From positions 1,178,001 through 1,242,000 of the forward strand of contig JAHBBC010000014.1 of NCBI GenBank assembly GCA_019915015.1: a stretch of 64,000 bases of DNA, given 5' to 3'. Made by a program: the position numbers and the translations under genes. Of the stretch, positions 12,241-23,501 are shown piece after piece. Source of the DNA: Auriscalpium vulgare (Eukaryota; Basidiomycota; Agaricomycetes; Russulales; Auriscalpiaceae). The notes beneath the pieces were generated by a model. It did no database searches. It had not been told where the DNA came from and worked only from the letters and a program-made list of their open reading frames with translations. Each line of letters opens with the position of its first letter. Within the stretch, counting starts at the first letter, position 1.

Positions 12241-13064
12241 TCATGGCACGACGCCGGACGAGGTGATGGTGACCTGCGTCTTCGGCCGCCCGGAGTCAGT
12301 TCCCACAGCCTCAACCTTCTTGACCACATCCATGCCTTCGACGACTTCGCCGAAGACGACGTGCTTCTTGTCGAGCCAGCTGGTCACGACTGTCGTGATG
12401 AAGAACTGCACAAAGTTCGGTATGACGCATTGACTGAATGGCCGTGACATACCTGTGAGCCGTTGGTGTTCGGGCCGGCATTCGCCATTGACAGGAGGCC
12501 CGGCTTGTCATGTCGCAGCTTGAAGTTCTCGTCTAGAATGCCATCCAGTATGCGCTACCGTGTGCTGCGGGGTACACGCACCAGAGAATTTCTCGCCATA
12601 GATCGACTTGCCGCCCGTGCCGTTATGTCGCGTGAAGTCGCCAGCCTGGAGCATGAACTACCCACGCGCCCGTTGTTACACGCCGCACACCGCGCGGGGA
12701 GTTGGCTGCGGCACTCACGTTGGGGATGATGCGGTGGAAGTGGCTGCCGGAGTAGCCGAAGCCGTGCTGCCCGGTCGCCAGCTCACGGAAGTTCTGGGCG
12801 GTCTTGGGCACCGTCTCGTCAAAGAGCTTGAACACGATGCGCCCAGTCGGCTTAGAGTCGATCGCGATGTCGAACTAGGAAGCAAAGAGCATGAGGGACA
12901 GGCGCCAGCGCAGGACGGACGGTAGGCTACTTACGAAAACGTTCGCCCTGCAGCGACGTGTCCCAAAGTGCGTCAGAGTAGGACATTCGTGCAGACAAGT
13001 GCACTTACAAGGGCTTGCTGGCTGCTGATGAGGCGGTGGTGAATTTGCGGAGGAAGGAGGCCAT
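12241..13064 (-). CDS. Cyclophilin (peptidyl-prolyl isomerase), possibly mitochondrial
   Basis: Six exons (13064-13009, 12947-12935, 12874-12719, 12657-12582, 12532-12453, 12405-12241) give 181 residues. It catalyses cis-trans isomerisation of peptidyl-prolyl bonds. Active-site landmarks are present: [32 protein letters not shown], and the cyclosporin-contact Trp in [11 protein letters not shown]. The second coding exon is only 13 bases long, and leaving it out breaks the frame. The first 19 residues ([19 protein letters not shown]) are basic, hydroxylated and free of acid residues, like a mitochondrial presequence; the cyclophilin core starts at ANVFFDIAID. Neurospora makes both cytosolic and mitochondrial cyclophilin from one gene, so dual targeting is possible. 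Confidence 0.93.
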
Positions 13065-15009
13065 GGTGAGTGGACGTCGTTGGACAAGAGGCGCGTCACA
13101 AATTTGGTGCAAGGAACGCGCTCAGTCACGTGATGCCATTCGGCTGTCAGCTGCAACTTACGTGCGGACATTGCAGAGACGGGCTGAAGACAAGGGCTAC
13201 GAAGCGGGGAATAATAGGAGACTCGGGGAGGAGACTCGGGGAGGGGCCGCTGTCTTATAAGTAATCCCGCTGACACAAGAACCAGGGCTCGCAGGGTGAG
13301 CTGCGCGTCATTCGACGGCCCGCGTGCACTGCCCATTTGCAAAAAGGGTGTGCGATCATCTACGAAGCCATCGCGAGCCTTGTCAGGCCTCGTAAGGCAA
13401 GGAGGAAACGGCCACAGCCAGTCCTGGCACCGATGGCCGCAACTTCGGCACCCGGCCGGCAGTGCGGAACTTAAATTCGGCATAAACACGGTTGACCAGC
13501 GGAGGCCTGATTCCGTCTACAACCTCGGACATATGCACCGTGAGTGAGATCCCAGGAGATGACATACCTGCTGCACGGACTGCCCATCACGACCTATTGT
13601 ACGATGCGGAGGTGGGCGGCGAAGCTGCGATGGTAGCAACGCCGGCCGTCGAAGCTGCCGAGCTGCCGAGTTGCCGATTTCCAAGATAATAGGCGTGCCG
13701 CCAAAATGCCGAGATAGATTCCTGCCGTCAATGGAGAGTGAGTTCGTATAAGGCACCGATAAGTCGATAGAATTTATGATCTCGGACTGCACATGTGAGA
13801 AAACATCAACATCATGACGGTAGAATGTCTGCTCCAGCGTGCGAAGCACATAAATCGAGATGCACCATGATACAGACCCAGCAATGAGAGTGCAATGAAT
13901 CCGTCGTGGGCTGGGAGCGGAAGAAACTGAGAGCGCAGACGTCAGGACAACCTGCAAAATAGTCAACGTGGGCTGCAAGACTCGTGGGCAATTTGACTTC
14001 TGTGCGACGCCGGCAGAAGAGCCAGAAACCGGCGGAAGGTCTGATGTAGATTCGCGCGAGGCGTTCGGCATGACCGATATGTATGTGTATGGCATCAGCC
14101 GAGTACGAAATTCGGTGGCGCCGTGAAGCCCTCCAGGAGATACCTGCTAGCAATCCGAAAACGTGTCAATAGATCTAAGAACGCGATGACTTATGCGAAC
14201 TTGTCGATACTACTGTCACAGAAGCAACACAGAAGGTGAACTCGGGTGGAAGTACGATGACCACGCAGATACTGAATGCAATGCTTCGATGACTGCGGCC
14301 AAAAAAAGGCCAGGAGATGTGCGGCTAGATTGTCGGCAAGACAAGTGACTTATCGAAGAGGGCTGCCATTGGCGAGGACAACGACCAAGGTAGCCAAATT
14401 GTAACTGACCAGAAGCGCTGGAGTTCCGGCGACATATGTAGAGCTAACCAGAGGCGAGAATTTTGTTGCATTGCCAGCATGCCGAGCAGCAAGGTGAGCG
14501 CAATGGACAATCCAAGCCTCCGGGCTGGCTGAATTAAACTGGGTACGCCTGGACAGCCTCAAAGGCGGCGTCGATTTCGGTTCGCATGTGTGCTCGGTGC
14601 TGAGGTCGTCGTCACCAATGACTCGCGATGAGAGTATTATAAGACACACCATGGTCAGCAAAATCTAGCCGCCAAAGGACGTGGCCTGGGCCCCGGAGAT
14701 GCCAGCTTGAAGTCACGGTGTACCACTGCAAATGCCTGAGCAGTTGCCCAGCAGTATACACCGAGTCGTCATCCATACACCGTTCAGGATGGAGAAAAAA
14801 AAAGACTATACTGGGATTGAAGGCGAAATTGAAGTTCAAGTGAACAAAGCCGGCGAGACAATGTAACTGCCTTACGTAAGGCAAAGCACCGCCTTCGTTG
14901 CGGATACCTGCGGATACGGGATACCCCAGAGTCTTTCCACTCACTTCATCCTTCCACCAACCCTCCTAACAGCAACATCTACCCAACTCATTGTCGAAGA
15001 GATTTACGA
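13065..15009. other. Unresolved 1.9-kb stretch with overlapping open frames
   Basis: Several minus-strand open frames (13517-14095, 13812-14153, 14350-14661, 14612-14944) contain hydrophobic stretches such as LTILQVVLTSALSV and IAGSVSWCISIYVLRT. I could not join them into a convincing exon chain or tie them to a family. It may hold a degenerate multi-pass membrane protein gene, or no gene at all. A weak TATAAG element at about 13255 faces the cyclophilin. Confidence 0.3.
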
Positions 15010-15721
15010 ATGACTTGTCAGTGATGTTTGGTCTTCCAGCGCCGCCTTGATGGCTGACTCAGTATACTAATCTGCAGATCCTGTACTCGCCATACTCGGC
15101 GTCGCCTTCGCGCTATTCCCTACTGGCGTCAGAGCGGACTGCTGGATCGACCAGTACGCACCACGTTCTTAGCACAAGGTACTCGCTCACTGTATCCTCA
15201 GATTCGGCGATGAGCGCTGCAACTTGTCGACTGCGGCACGCGCAGGCGTTGCCATCGGCATATGTACGCCTTTTTACCTCCATTCACCCATCCTCCTCTC
15301 ATCTTGTGAACACCTGCACTGCAGTCGCCATCATACTTGGACTCCTTATAGTTGGGAACACTTATCGTCAGCGCCGCATCGCGCACGCCAACGCCGCGTT
15401 TATCCCGACTCACAACACCGCCCCCCCGCCCCCGCAGCCCCCGTACACGAATAGCAACTTCGGGTCGCCGTACAACGGCGGAAACGGCGGCTATGCGCCT
15501 TCATATCCTCCGCAGTCGTACGGGAGCCCCGCGGGCGGATACGACCCGGCTGCCGGATTTGCTCCGGTGCGTAGCGTCCTATCCTCGGCCGAAGGTTTCA
15601 CTGACAGGTCTGGATGTGCCTCCAGCCTACAGGCCCGCCGCCCGCGCACCACGTCGATGCCCCTCCGCCACAGTACTACCCGCCGCCATCCGGCCCGCCG
15701 CCGTTCGCGGACAAGCAGTGA
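15010..15721 (+). CDS. Small single-pass membrane protein with Pro/Gly-rich tail
   Basis: Five exons (15010-15016, 15078-15153, 15202-15263, 15325-15566, 15626-15721) give about 160 residues. The first coding exon is only 7 bases; the branch site TACTAAT and acceptor downstream support it. The product has a signal peptide (MTYPVLAILGVAFALFPTGV, then RA), a short lumenal part with two Cys (DCWID, ERCNLS), one transmembrane helix (VAIGIFAIILGLLIVGNTY), a basic stop-transfer (RQRRIAHANAAF) and a cytoplasmic Pro/Tyr/Gly-rich tail. Function unknown. Architecture recalls small fungal plasma-membrane or ER adaptors of the SHISA/RCR type, but I cannot assign a family. An alternative acceptor at 15608 keeps frame and adds six residues. 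Confidence 0.65.
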
Positions 15722-16576
15722 GTGTGTGTGGTACTTGCGCACCGGCATGGCCACAGCTGCATGAAGATCTGCACTCAAGGAAGATCTAGGGTTATATGTA
15801 CACTCTACTGTATCATTTGTTATCCGCGCTCACATAATGATTCCATTTCACTTTCATGCTCTATGCTCTTGACTAATATTGAGAGCCCTCAATCGGCAAC
15901 ATGTGACATTGACCGATAAGTCAGGTCAAACGCGATGATTTGTGATGAAGTAGGCAGGGCAAACTGTTGATGACTGGACGGTTGTGGCGCATAGTACTCC
16001 GGGGCAGGCAGAAATACAATACCATCGTATCTTGAAGTGACCGATCGTGACCGTCCGTACTGTGAGTGCAGCACGGCATGGAAGACAAGGTAGGTGTACG
16101 CAGGCATACGCTGCATGTTCCACGTCGAGTCCGAACACTTGATCACAAAGTGCCGAAAACATGCGCAGCAGCAACACGGATACGCCTCGCGCTCGTCTCG
16201 CGCTCGTTTCCTAGGCACCCATGATCAGACACGGTGATATGATTTTCCGATACCTGTATTTCGAGTAGAGCGGCTGGTCACGGTTCTGAGTGGCGGCAGG
16301 CCCCAGGGGGTCATGAAATGCGGGCGTACCACGTATAGTTGCACAGTGGGGAGTGAGCGACAACGGTTAGTAGTCATTTTGCTGGCGAACAAGGCCGCCG
16401 TGATACACAGTAACCAAAAAAAAAAACAGCTTGTCAGTTATTGTGGCTGAGAGAACAAGGCCGGGGTGGTAGTATGATGCATGCAATATTGTTCTGCTTG
16501 GCGACTCGCGAGGTCGTATACACAGCTAAGCCCCGGGGTGCCCGGGGTCTGGTGGCGGTGTGGCTGCGGGCTCCGC
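15722..16576. other. Intergenic, no gene recognised
   Basis: No convincing coding sequence. A run of ten A residues lies near 16418. Confidence 0.5.
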
Positions 16577-16583
16577 TATATAT
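16577..16583 (+). promoter_or_regulatory. TATA box of the PIN-domain gene
   Basis: TATATAT, 74 bases upstream of the start codon at 16657, followed by a short AAGCTTG tandem. Confidence 0.5.
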
Positions 16584-16656
16584 GAAGCTTGAAGCTTGAA
16601 GCGGTCCGAATACGCCCTGCCCACCATCATCGACGTCCTTCAGCTCGCTCTCGACC

Positions 16657-18009
16657 ATGGCGGAAACCAAGGTTTGCTCGTTTCTGTTCTTCATCCTGTA
16701 TCACAAGCCTGACCTCACGCCTAGGCGGCGAATGGGCCTAATAATAACAAGCTAGCCATGTCGCGCGCCCTCGGAGCTGCATTCCTGACACACCAAGTTG
16801 AGCAGCTCGAGAAGACTGTCTCCGCAGACACCAAGGCGCAGAACTGGAAGGAGAGGAGATTGAATACTGGATACGGCGGGGGAAGGGGAGCTTCCAATGG
16901 GCGGGCGGGCGGAGGAGGATACGGAGGGAAGCGGGGGCTCGTCCCTGTCGGTGGCATCAAGGTCTCCACTCGCAGGAAGGGTGGCGAAAGCGAGAAGGAG
17001 ACAGCACCGGTGGAGACAAGGGGCTTCAGGAAGTGGGGAGACGAGCGGAAGGAGTGGATTGAGAAGGATGCGGATATCGTCGTCCTGGATGCGAGCGTCC
17101 TCGTCAATGCCCTGGCCCAAGTGAAGAAGTGGTGCCGGGACGGCCGCTCAGAGGTTCTCATCGTGCCCCTCGAAGGTCAGTGCTCTTGGTTATATGTGGG
17201 TCTCGATGTTGATTACAGCGGTTGCTCCGTATACAGCCCTGAACACTCTTGACCTCCTCAAGAAGGGCTCGAGTCATCTTGCGCAGCGCGCGCGTGCCGC
17301 CTCGCGGGTCCTGGAGGCCCAAGTCGGCGCGAACCCGCGCGTGCGCGTTCAGCAGGACTCTGCCTTTGTTCTCTGGGACAGCATCCCTTTCAAAGATCAG
17401 GCCGTCGAGGGCCTCGCGCACACCTCCATGGCGTCCCCCGAGTGGGTTCGCCGGACGATCTGCTGCGCCCAGTGGGAAGCCAACAACGCGGACGCAGAAG
17501 TTGCTGCCGCGCGCAGCCCTGCGACGGACACCACAGACAAGACCGCCCGGCCGCATGCGCGGGTCGTCCTCGCCACCCTCTCGCAGAGCGGCGCCGCCAA
17601 GGGCACCGCTTCTGAGTCCCCCGTTCCGCTCCCTGCGCCACACGCGAGCAAACACGAGCCGCGTGCCACAGGCACTATGGTCTCCTTCTGGGCGAAGCGC
17701 GCGCAGCTTGACGTTTTTGAAGTCGCCCCTGCGCCCGCCGACGGGCCGCGCACATCCGAGGAGGACGAGCGCGAGCGGCCCAAGCGCGGCCAATTGTCAG
17801 TTCACATGCCTGGTAGCGCAAACCCAAACCCGCACCGAGGGCGCAAGGCCTCGGCGCAGGGCGGGTATGGCAGCGACCGCGACAAGGGTGCGCTGGGTGG
17901 CGGCGGGCTTGTAGAGCGCCCGCCAGCGGTGAAGACCATGATGGACATCGTCGCGCAGCCAAGCAAGGTCGTTCGCGTGCTCGCACGTGGGGAGAAGCTC
18001 GACCCGTGA
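16657..18009 (+). CDS. PIN-domain protein (possible Nmd4-like)
   Basis: Three exons (16657-16671, 16725-17175, 17237-18009) give 412 residues. A PIN-type fold starts near residue 122 with DADIVVLDASVLVNALAQV, where the first conserved Asp (about 127) lies at the end of strand 1 as in PIN nucleases, and continues through the segment LIVPLEALNTLDLLKKGSSH. Eukaryotic PIN domains cut RNA or act as inactive scaffolds in mRNA decay; yeast Nmd4 is a PIN protein of nonsense-mediated decay. The N terminus is Gly/Arg-rich (RGG-like) and the C-terminal part is charged and probably disordered. The Nmd4 link is a guess from size and domain only. The first exon encodes just five residues; its donor GTTTGC is weak but the junction keeps frame. 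Confidence 0.68.
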
Positions 18010-18619
18010 GCAGCAGGATGCACACGTCCACACATCAGTCTTGGAGAGGTGAGTCGCTCCCGATCCTTCGCGCCGCCGTCACTGACGGACGCTGAGCAGA
18101 CTGGATCTCGTATCGATCATGATCGTTGGCGACCGCGTGCGGCGGGGCATGTGTCTGTTGTCCCCGCCTCCAAATGGCTCGGACCGTAGAGGTGGGGATC
18201 CCGCGTCCCCGTCTTCCTTGCCAGTATGCGTACCTGTGTGCCGTGGCGACTCGTTTGTTGGGCTGCGTCGTGGGAGCAGCCTCGCAGGACTCCGTTATCT
18301 CTCGTGGGCTCGCAGGGCTGCCTGCTCCCAAGTACAGGCTACACGTATGTACCTGTACTTCTGGTTCGTGCCTGTAGTTGGTGAGCTGACGCAAGCCGTC
18401 TTTGCCGTGGTGTCAGTCCTATGTAGTGTCCGGGGCCCTGTAGCATTATTCTCCATCCTATGCCTGTGATTGCTATCGGATTAACACCGTCTCGTTACCT
18501 TGTATTATGGATTGGAATTCGGAACTGCTGGAATTAGGATCATGTGTATATGATAGCCTTGACTTTGCGCCTTCCTCATTCAACAAAACATGCAACGTAC
18601 GCTATTTCAGAATGTCAGA
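18010..18619. other. Convergent 3' region
   Basis: Space between the convergent PIN-domain and ASX-homology genes. No gene seen. Confidence 0.55.
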
Positions 18620-20025
18620 CTATGATTGTTCCGCCAAGTAGCAACTGCGCAGGTAGAACAGAGTGCCACAATTCTCTCTGCTCCCTCGTCCGTCCAAATC
18701 ACCCTCAGCACCAACATCGCCTTCCGCATGCTCAGGTAATCGCCACACCGTGATTGCCTTCCACGCGTTACCGTTCGGGCGCGCGTCGCGAGGGACACGC
18801 CCATCCGCATCGAGCACCTCGTTCTCAAGCTGCGTGGGACTTGCAACTGTGACTGACGGTGTTTGCGTAGCGCGCCCTTTGCCTTTCCCCGGTGGCAGCG
18901 CGGATATTTGTGTTGGGACGGCGCGCTGGGGGCCCGGAGCAATGATAGCACAGATGGTGTGGTCGCGTGCACAGATGGTGTGGTCGCGTGCACTGATGGA
19001 GGATATCTGGCATGCGGTGAGACTACAGAGCCGATCAGTAAGATGGTGCGTATGGCGGACGCACAAGTATGTCTTTCTCGACAGTGAGGCTATGTGCTGC
19101 AAAGCGGCGTTTGAAGGCGAGGACGTCGCCAACCTTGAGAAACCCACTGCGCGCTAGGTCAGACAAACGGCACTCTATGCTGCTCCCGTTGGGACGTCAG
19201 GCACGAACATCTAGCAGAGCGTAACGCACATACCCTGGTCGCGAAACCTTACCCTTCTCCCCGGGGACAAACACTGCTGCCGTCGCCATCGTTTCAGCCG
19301 CCGCTTCTTCCTCCGCACGTGTATCCGCGGCCCACACCTCGTCCTTCCATGGCACGCTGATCGTTGCCGCATTTACGCCTTCTTGGAACTTGCGCACGAG
19401 CTCACTGTGCGTGGGCGTGCGCCAGCCGCTGTACAGGTGGTCCTGGAACGTACGCACGGCGGAAAGAAAGTGAGGGGAGGTGAATATCGTCGAGGCGGGC
19501 TCACGGGGCGGGGGCTCAGTGGGCCGGGTGGCGGAGTGGGAGGGTGTGGGAGATGATGAGAGAGAGGAGAGAGGAGAGGAGGGAGGGCTAGTGGGTGGTG
19601 ATGCTACCATCTTAGGGCCAGGTTGTTGCTCGACGGAATTTTCGTTGCTAGAAGGTGTAGCGACCGGTCCATGCTGGAGCGATGGATGTGTGGCTGCCAG
19701 GAATGGAACAAAGTCATGAAATGCGGTTGGCGGAAGGAGACCTGCCAACCGTGCGCGGACTGCAGGAGAAAGCGCAGCGAACGTCGATGCGTTGATCAGA
19801 TCCTGGAAACGCCGCTCGACATCAGATATTATGGGTGTTATATAAAAGACGACATACGAGCATGTCAACATTTACAAGCGCGCTCTTCGGGTTGTAGAGC
19901 AAGACGCGAAGCTGCTCATCGCGATCAACGGGTTTCCTGGCCTTCACAGGCGTCTGGGGCTGTGGGTGGGTTTTGGGCGCTTGCGTGCGAGTGCTGCGAC
20001 GGGGTGCCGGAGCGTCGTTCGACAT
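18620..20025 (-). CDS. ASX homology (DEUBAD) domain protein
   Basis: Four exons (20025-19858, 19802-19234, 19146-19065, 19006-18620) give 401 residues. After a basic N-terminal tail, residues about 40-95 read LRVLLYNPKSALVNVDML, then DLINASTFAALSPAVRARLA and GLLPPTAFHDFVPF, the pattern of the fungal ASX homology domain. In animals this DEUBAD module activates the BAP1 histone H2A deubiquitinase in the PR-DUB complex; fungal relatives are presumed chromatin factors. The rest is Ser/Pro-rich with short conserved-looking blocks (RTFQDHLYSGWRTPTHSELV, FLKVGDVLAFKRRF, NAWKAITVWR, GTLFYLR). Exon 3 uses acceptor GCGCAG. The last exon contains an exact tandem 21-bp duplication. Confidence 0.72.
18950..18991 (-). 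repeat. Exact tandem 21-bp duplication inside the ASX gene
   Basis: Two identical 21-base units (18950-18970 and 18971-18991) in the last exon duplicate seven codons (ARDHTIC) in frame, so the reading frame is kept. Confidence 0.85.
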
Positions 20026-20775
20026 GAGTGCTGGCGAGCAGGCTCAACAACCTGAAGGATCCTGAGAGAAGATGTATATCCCTATGACACTGATGAGCAA
20101 CGAACATGGGCTCGTGGTGACCACGGGATTCGCGGGCGGGGTTCTACTCACGACCGTGACGATGTCAAGTGCGGTATATGTTGCTCTGGCCCGGGAGGTG
20201 TTCCCGCGCAGTCACGCAAAATACTGTTCAGAGACAAGTACCGAGGCTTTTAAGCTGCAGGATCGAGATGGCGGTTGAGTTGAAGAAGCATCGACGTCTG
20301 AACATGCCTGATTCTCACTACCCGTGCCGCTGCGGCGCATCTCCACAGGGCTGAATGGGTATGTAGGCCTGCTCTGTAGCTTGTGTTGGTTGCGAAGGTA
20401 GGGGGTAAAACATCGAGACTGTGATGTCGAGATGCTCAGACGTTGCGAGTTGCAGAAACGATTCGCGGGCTCCTGTTGTATTCACTTGCCACCCATTTTC
20501 TCTCTTTTAGCGACCCGACTCGGACCACCCTCGAGCTCCCTTCGCCCCACCGTCCACCTTGCTCTTCCCCCTCCAACACCACGTCATAGAGGCGTGTTCG
20601 GCCGGTCATCTTGCCGACTCGGAAGTCGTTGAGTAATACGCCTAGGCGCCAAGGTCACTTTTGGCTATTCTCCAAGGAGACCACTCCGCCTCGTGCCCTC
20701 GTGCGCGTGTCTTGTTCTCGTCCACAAGCCTCAGTCCTCCTACATGCATTCCGGCTGGTCCTTGTCTGCATAATT
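20026..20775. other. Divergent intergenic region
   Basis: 750 bases between the divergent ASX-homology and disordered-protein genes; presumably both promoters. A pyrimidine-rich stretch (20490-20590) precedes the plus-strand gene. Confidence 0.5.
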
Positions 20776-23032
20776 ATGGCTACTTTGCCTGCTCGCCGGC
20801 GACCTTCAGATCGTAGCCCATCCTATGGCAGCCGCGACTCGAATACCCTCCGTGCCTCTGTGCTCGATGCTGCGCTCGAGCTTGGTATCGGCTCCAGTCG
20901 CACCGTCGAGGACTGGATGTTCAACTCAGTGGCAGAAGAGGAGGAAGAAGAGACAGAGGTGCGTTTGGAGCCTCCGTGCGCTGCTGCTTCAAACTGAACC
21001 GTCTTCGCTGCAGCACGTCGTATCACCGGGTCTGACCTCGGGCTCGACGGCCACATCCGAAGAGTCTTCTTTATCTGCATACCTCCATCAACAGAACACG
21101 TCGCCGGTCGCTGCTCAGCCGCCCTTGCACATACATGCCCTGTCCGAAGAGTCGATTACGAGCCGCACTGTGATCGACTATGCGCCTTCACCCGTCTCCG
21201 CACCTCCTACGCAAAAGTCCAACAAGCTGCGCAAGACCAAGTCCCGCAAGGACAAGAGCGAGGGAGATGGTGGATATGTCAGCGATACGGGGAAGAAGAA
21301 AGGTGCCAAGAAGGTCTCAAAGGGCGAGGAGACAGAGTACGAGACAGACGGAGAGGTTGTGAAGGACAAGAAAAAGGCGAAAAAGAAGGAAAAGAAATCT
21401 GCGAAGGACGACGCCTCGGGTTATGCGACCGATTCCTCTTTCAAGTCCCCGAAGAAGTCCTCAAGAAAGTCTCCATCAACGCCAGACAGCGGCGACGTTT
21501 CGGACGGCGGTTACATATCTGAAGCCAGCACCAAGAAGAAGAAGAAGTCCTTTTTCCGCATGCCGCACATGTCGTCCTCATCCTCCCTGAAAAGGTCGAC
21601 CTCTAGTCCAAGCCTTGCTAGCGATGCACATGTAGTACCCCCGGTGCCCGCCCTACCGGCGATGCCATCCGTGCCTGCGGCCTCTACGATGCAACATCCC
21701 ATAGCCGACTTATTTGCTCGCAACGGCGCCGACGGCAATCCGCGCAGCGCACCTGGTGGGTCCGGGCCTGTACCCATGCAGTCGATGGCCGGTCCGCGCC
21801 CATTGGAGAGTGTAGTATCTCTTTACGAGCCGCCATCGGCGCCAAGCGACGCCATCACAGGTAGTTTGCAGCCCCTCACTTTGCGCGACCAAAGTACGCC
21901 GGAAGGTGAGAGCCCATCCCAGCCGCAGAGCGGCCGGCGCCAGGGCGTGCGCTTCACGCCATCCACTCGCTTCAGTCCTTCCGAAGACAAGACATTCGTC
22001 GCCGTACCTCCTTCACCATTGTTAGCGCCACCCGCTCGGCCCACGATCTCACTCCCCATCACTCGGTTGCCAAGTCCCTCGCCTTCACGCACCGACTCAC
22101 CGTCCTCCGCAAGATCCATCCCCTTTCTTACGCGCTCCCTTCAACCGCGCAAGATACCCTCCCCTCTCGCGCTCCACTCGCCCTCTCCGTTCGCCGGCCC
22201 ATCATCCTCCCCTGTCCCTTCCGACTACTCCGTCATCTCTTCCTCAGAGTTTGTGGTACCCTCGCCGCACCCGCGTGGTATCAGCCCTCTGCCCAGCCCG
22301 CGGCGCTCGCATTTCGAGATTCCCCCGCCCACGCCCCCTCCTGTCGGCCCGCTCCCTCGAATCCCCTCCGGACTTGAGCCCGCTTCCGCTAGTGCGCTGT
22401 CGCGTGCGCCCTCGCCTAGCGCCGGCCCGGGGCTCTTCGCACAACCGATACCATCAATCCAGCGAGGACGAGAGTTACCATTCCCCTCGCGCCCGCTACT
22501 CCCCGCGGCTGAATCAACCGAGCTCGTGGAGCGTGTGCGTCTCCAGCGCATGGCCCGCGCTGCGGAGGAGGCGGAGACGCCCCAGGCGCGCTTTGTCGAG
22601 GCACGCTTTGGTGGGCTCGTCGTCCGCGATGAGGATGACGTGCGCTCGGACGTCGCGCAGTTCTTCTTCGCCCCGGAAAACGACACAGCTAGTCACGGGC
22701 GACACAATGAGGGCATGGCTGCGTACCCGGAGGAGATAGAGCCAGCGTACGATGCGGAAGACATGTACGATGCGGAAACATACGGGGACGACCGCTCGAT
22801 ATACCCCGAGTCGGAGGCGCATACGCTCGAGGCGCACCGCTCGCGCGCGGATGTCGAGGCCTACTGGCAGGATGCTGCAGGCCAGCGGGCGTCGGTGTGG
22901 AGCGGGCGCGCGAGCTTCATTGACGATGAGCGCAGCCGCGAGATCCGGGCGCGCTTCGTCCAGGGCGTGGGCGCAATGTACGGCGAGGATGGCGACATCC
23001 CCCCTGTGCCGAAATTGCCTGTGCCATTCTGA
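20776..23032 (+). CDS. Large disordered Ser/Pro/Lys-rich protein
   Basis: Two exons (20776-20958, 21014-23032) give 733 residues. No known domain is visible. The N terminus (residues 25-60) has a small helical segment ending in a long Glu run. Residues about 130-250 are strongly Lys-rich and carry three related motifs: DGGYVSDTGKKK, SGYATDSSFKSPKK and DGGYISEASTKKKKK. The middle is Ser/Pro-rich with many SP sites. The C-terminal 150 residues are acidic with Tyr (AYDAEDMYDAETYGDD) and end in VPKLPVPF. Composition suggests a phosphorylated scaffold or cytoskeletal regulator, but this is inference. The intron junction is clean (GAG|GTGCGT ... GCAG). Confidence 0.72.
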
Positions 23033-23501
23033 GCGTGCGGGGCTACGAACAATCGAACTTTAATACCACGCGACGTCCGCTGATTTCTCTGTGACCAGGA
23101 CGCGCTGGACGCGCGTCGCCGCTTCGCTATATTTCGTGACAATCATACTTGTATCCATCATCGGCTCTCTTTCATGCTGTGTATCATCTTGGGGCTGTTG
23201 AACCCCATCTCACTGGGCCCTCACTGCATACGTTCGTTCGACCCTTACAATCGTGACCCTTGTTATCTTTTTTGTCAGCCCAGGTCCTTACCCATCCATT
23301 TGCATGCGATGGATCAGCATGTGAAGCACTCGACCAATATACCTTCCACTCTCTTGATCAAAGTCTTTGAAGCTCACTAGCACTCCGCAAGGAGACGGTA
23401 TAGCATAGACTTATTCAAAGCTGCAACCCATCCACGTCGTACATGTGGTTGATAAACTATACCTTCCCCGATATAATATCTTATCTTTAACTTTGCGCCG
23501 G
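23033..23501. other. Convergent 3' region
   Basis: 3' flanks of the disordered-protein gene and the medium-chain reductase. No gene seen. Confidence 0.55.
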
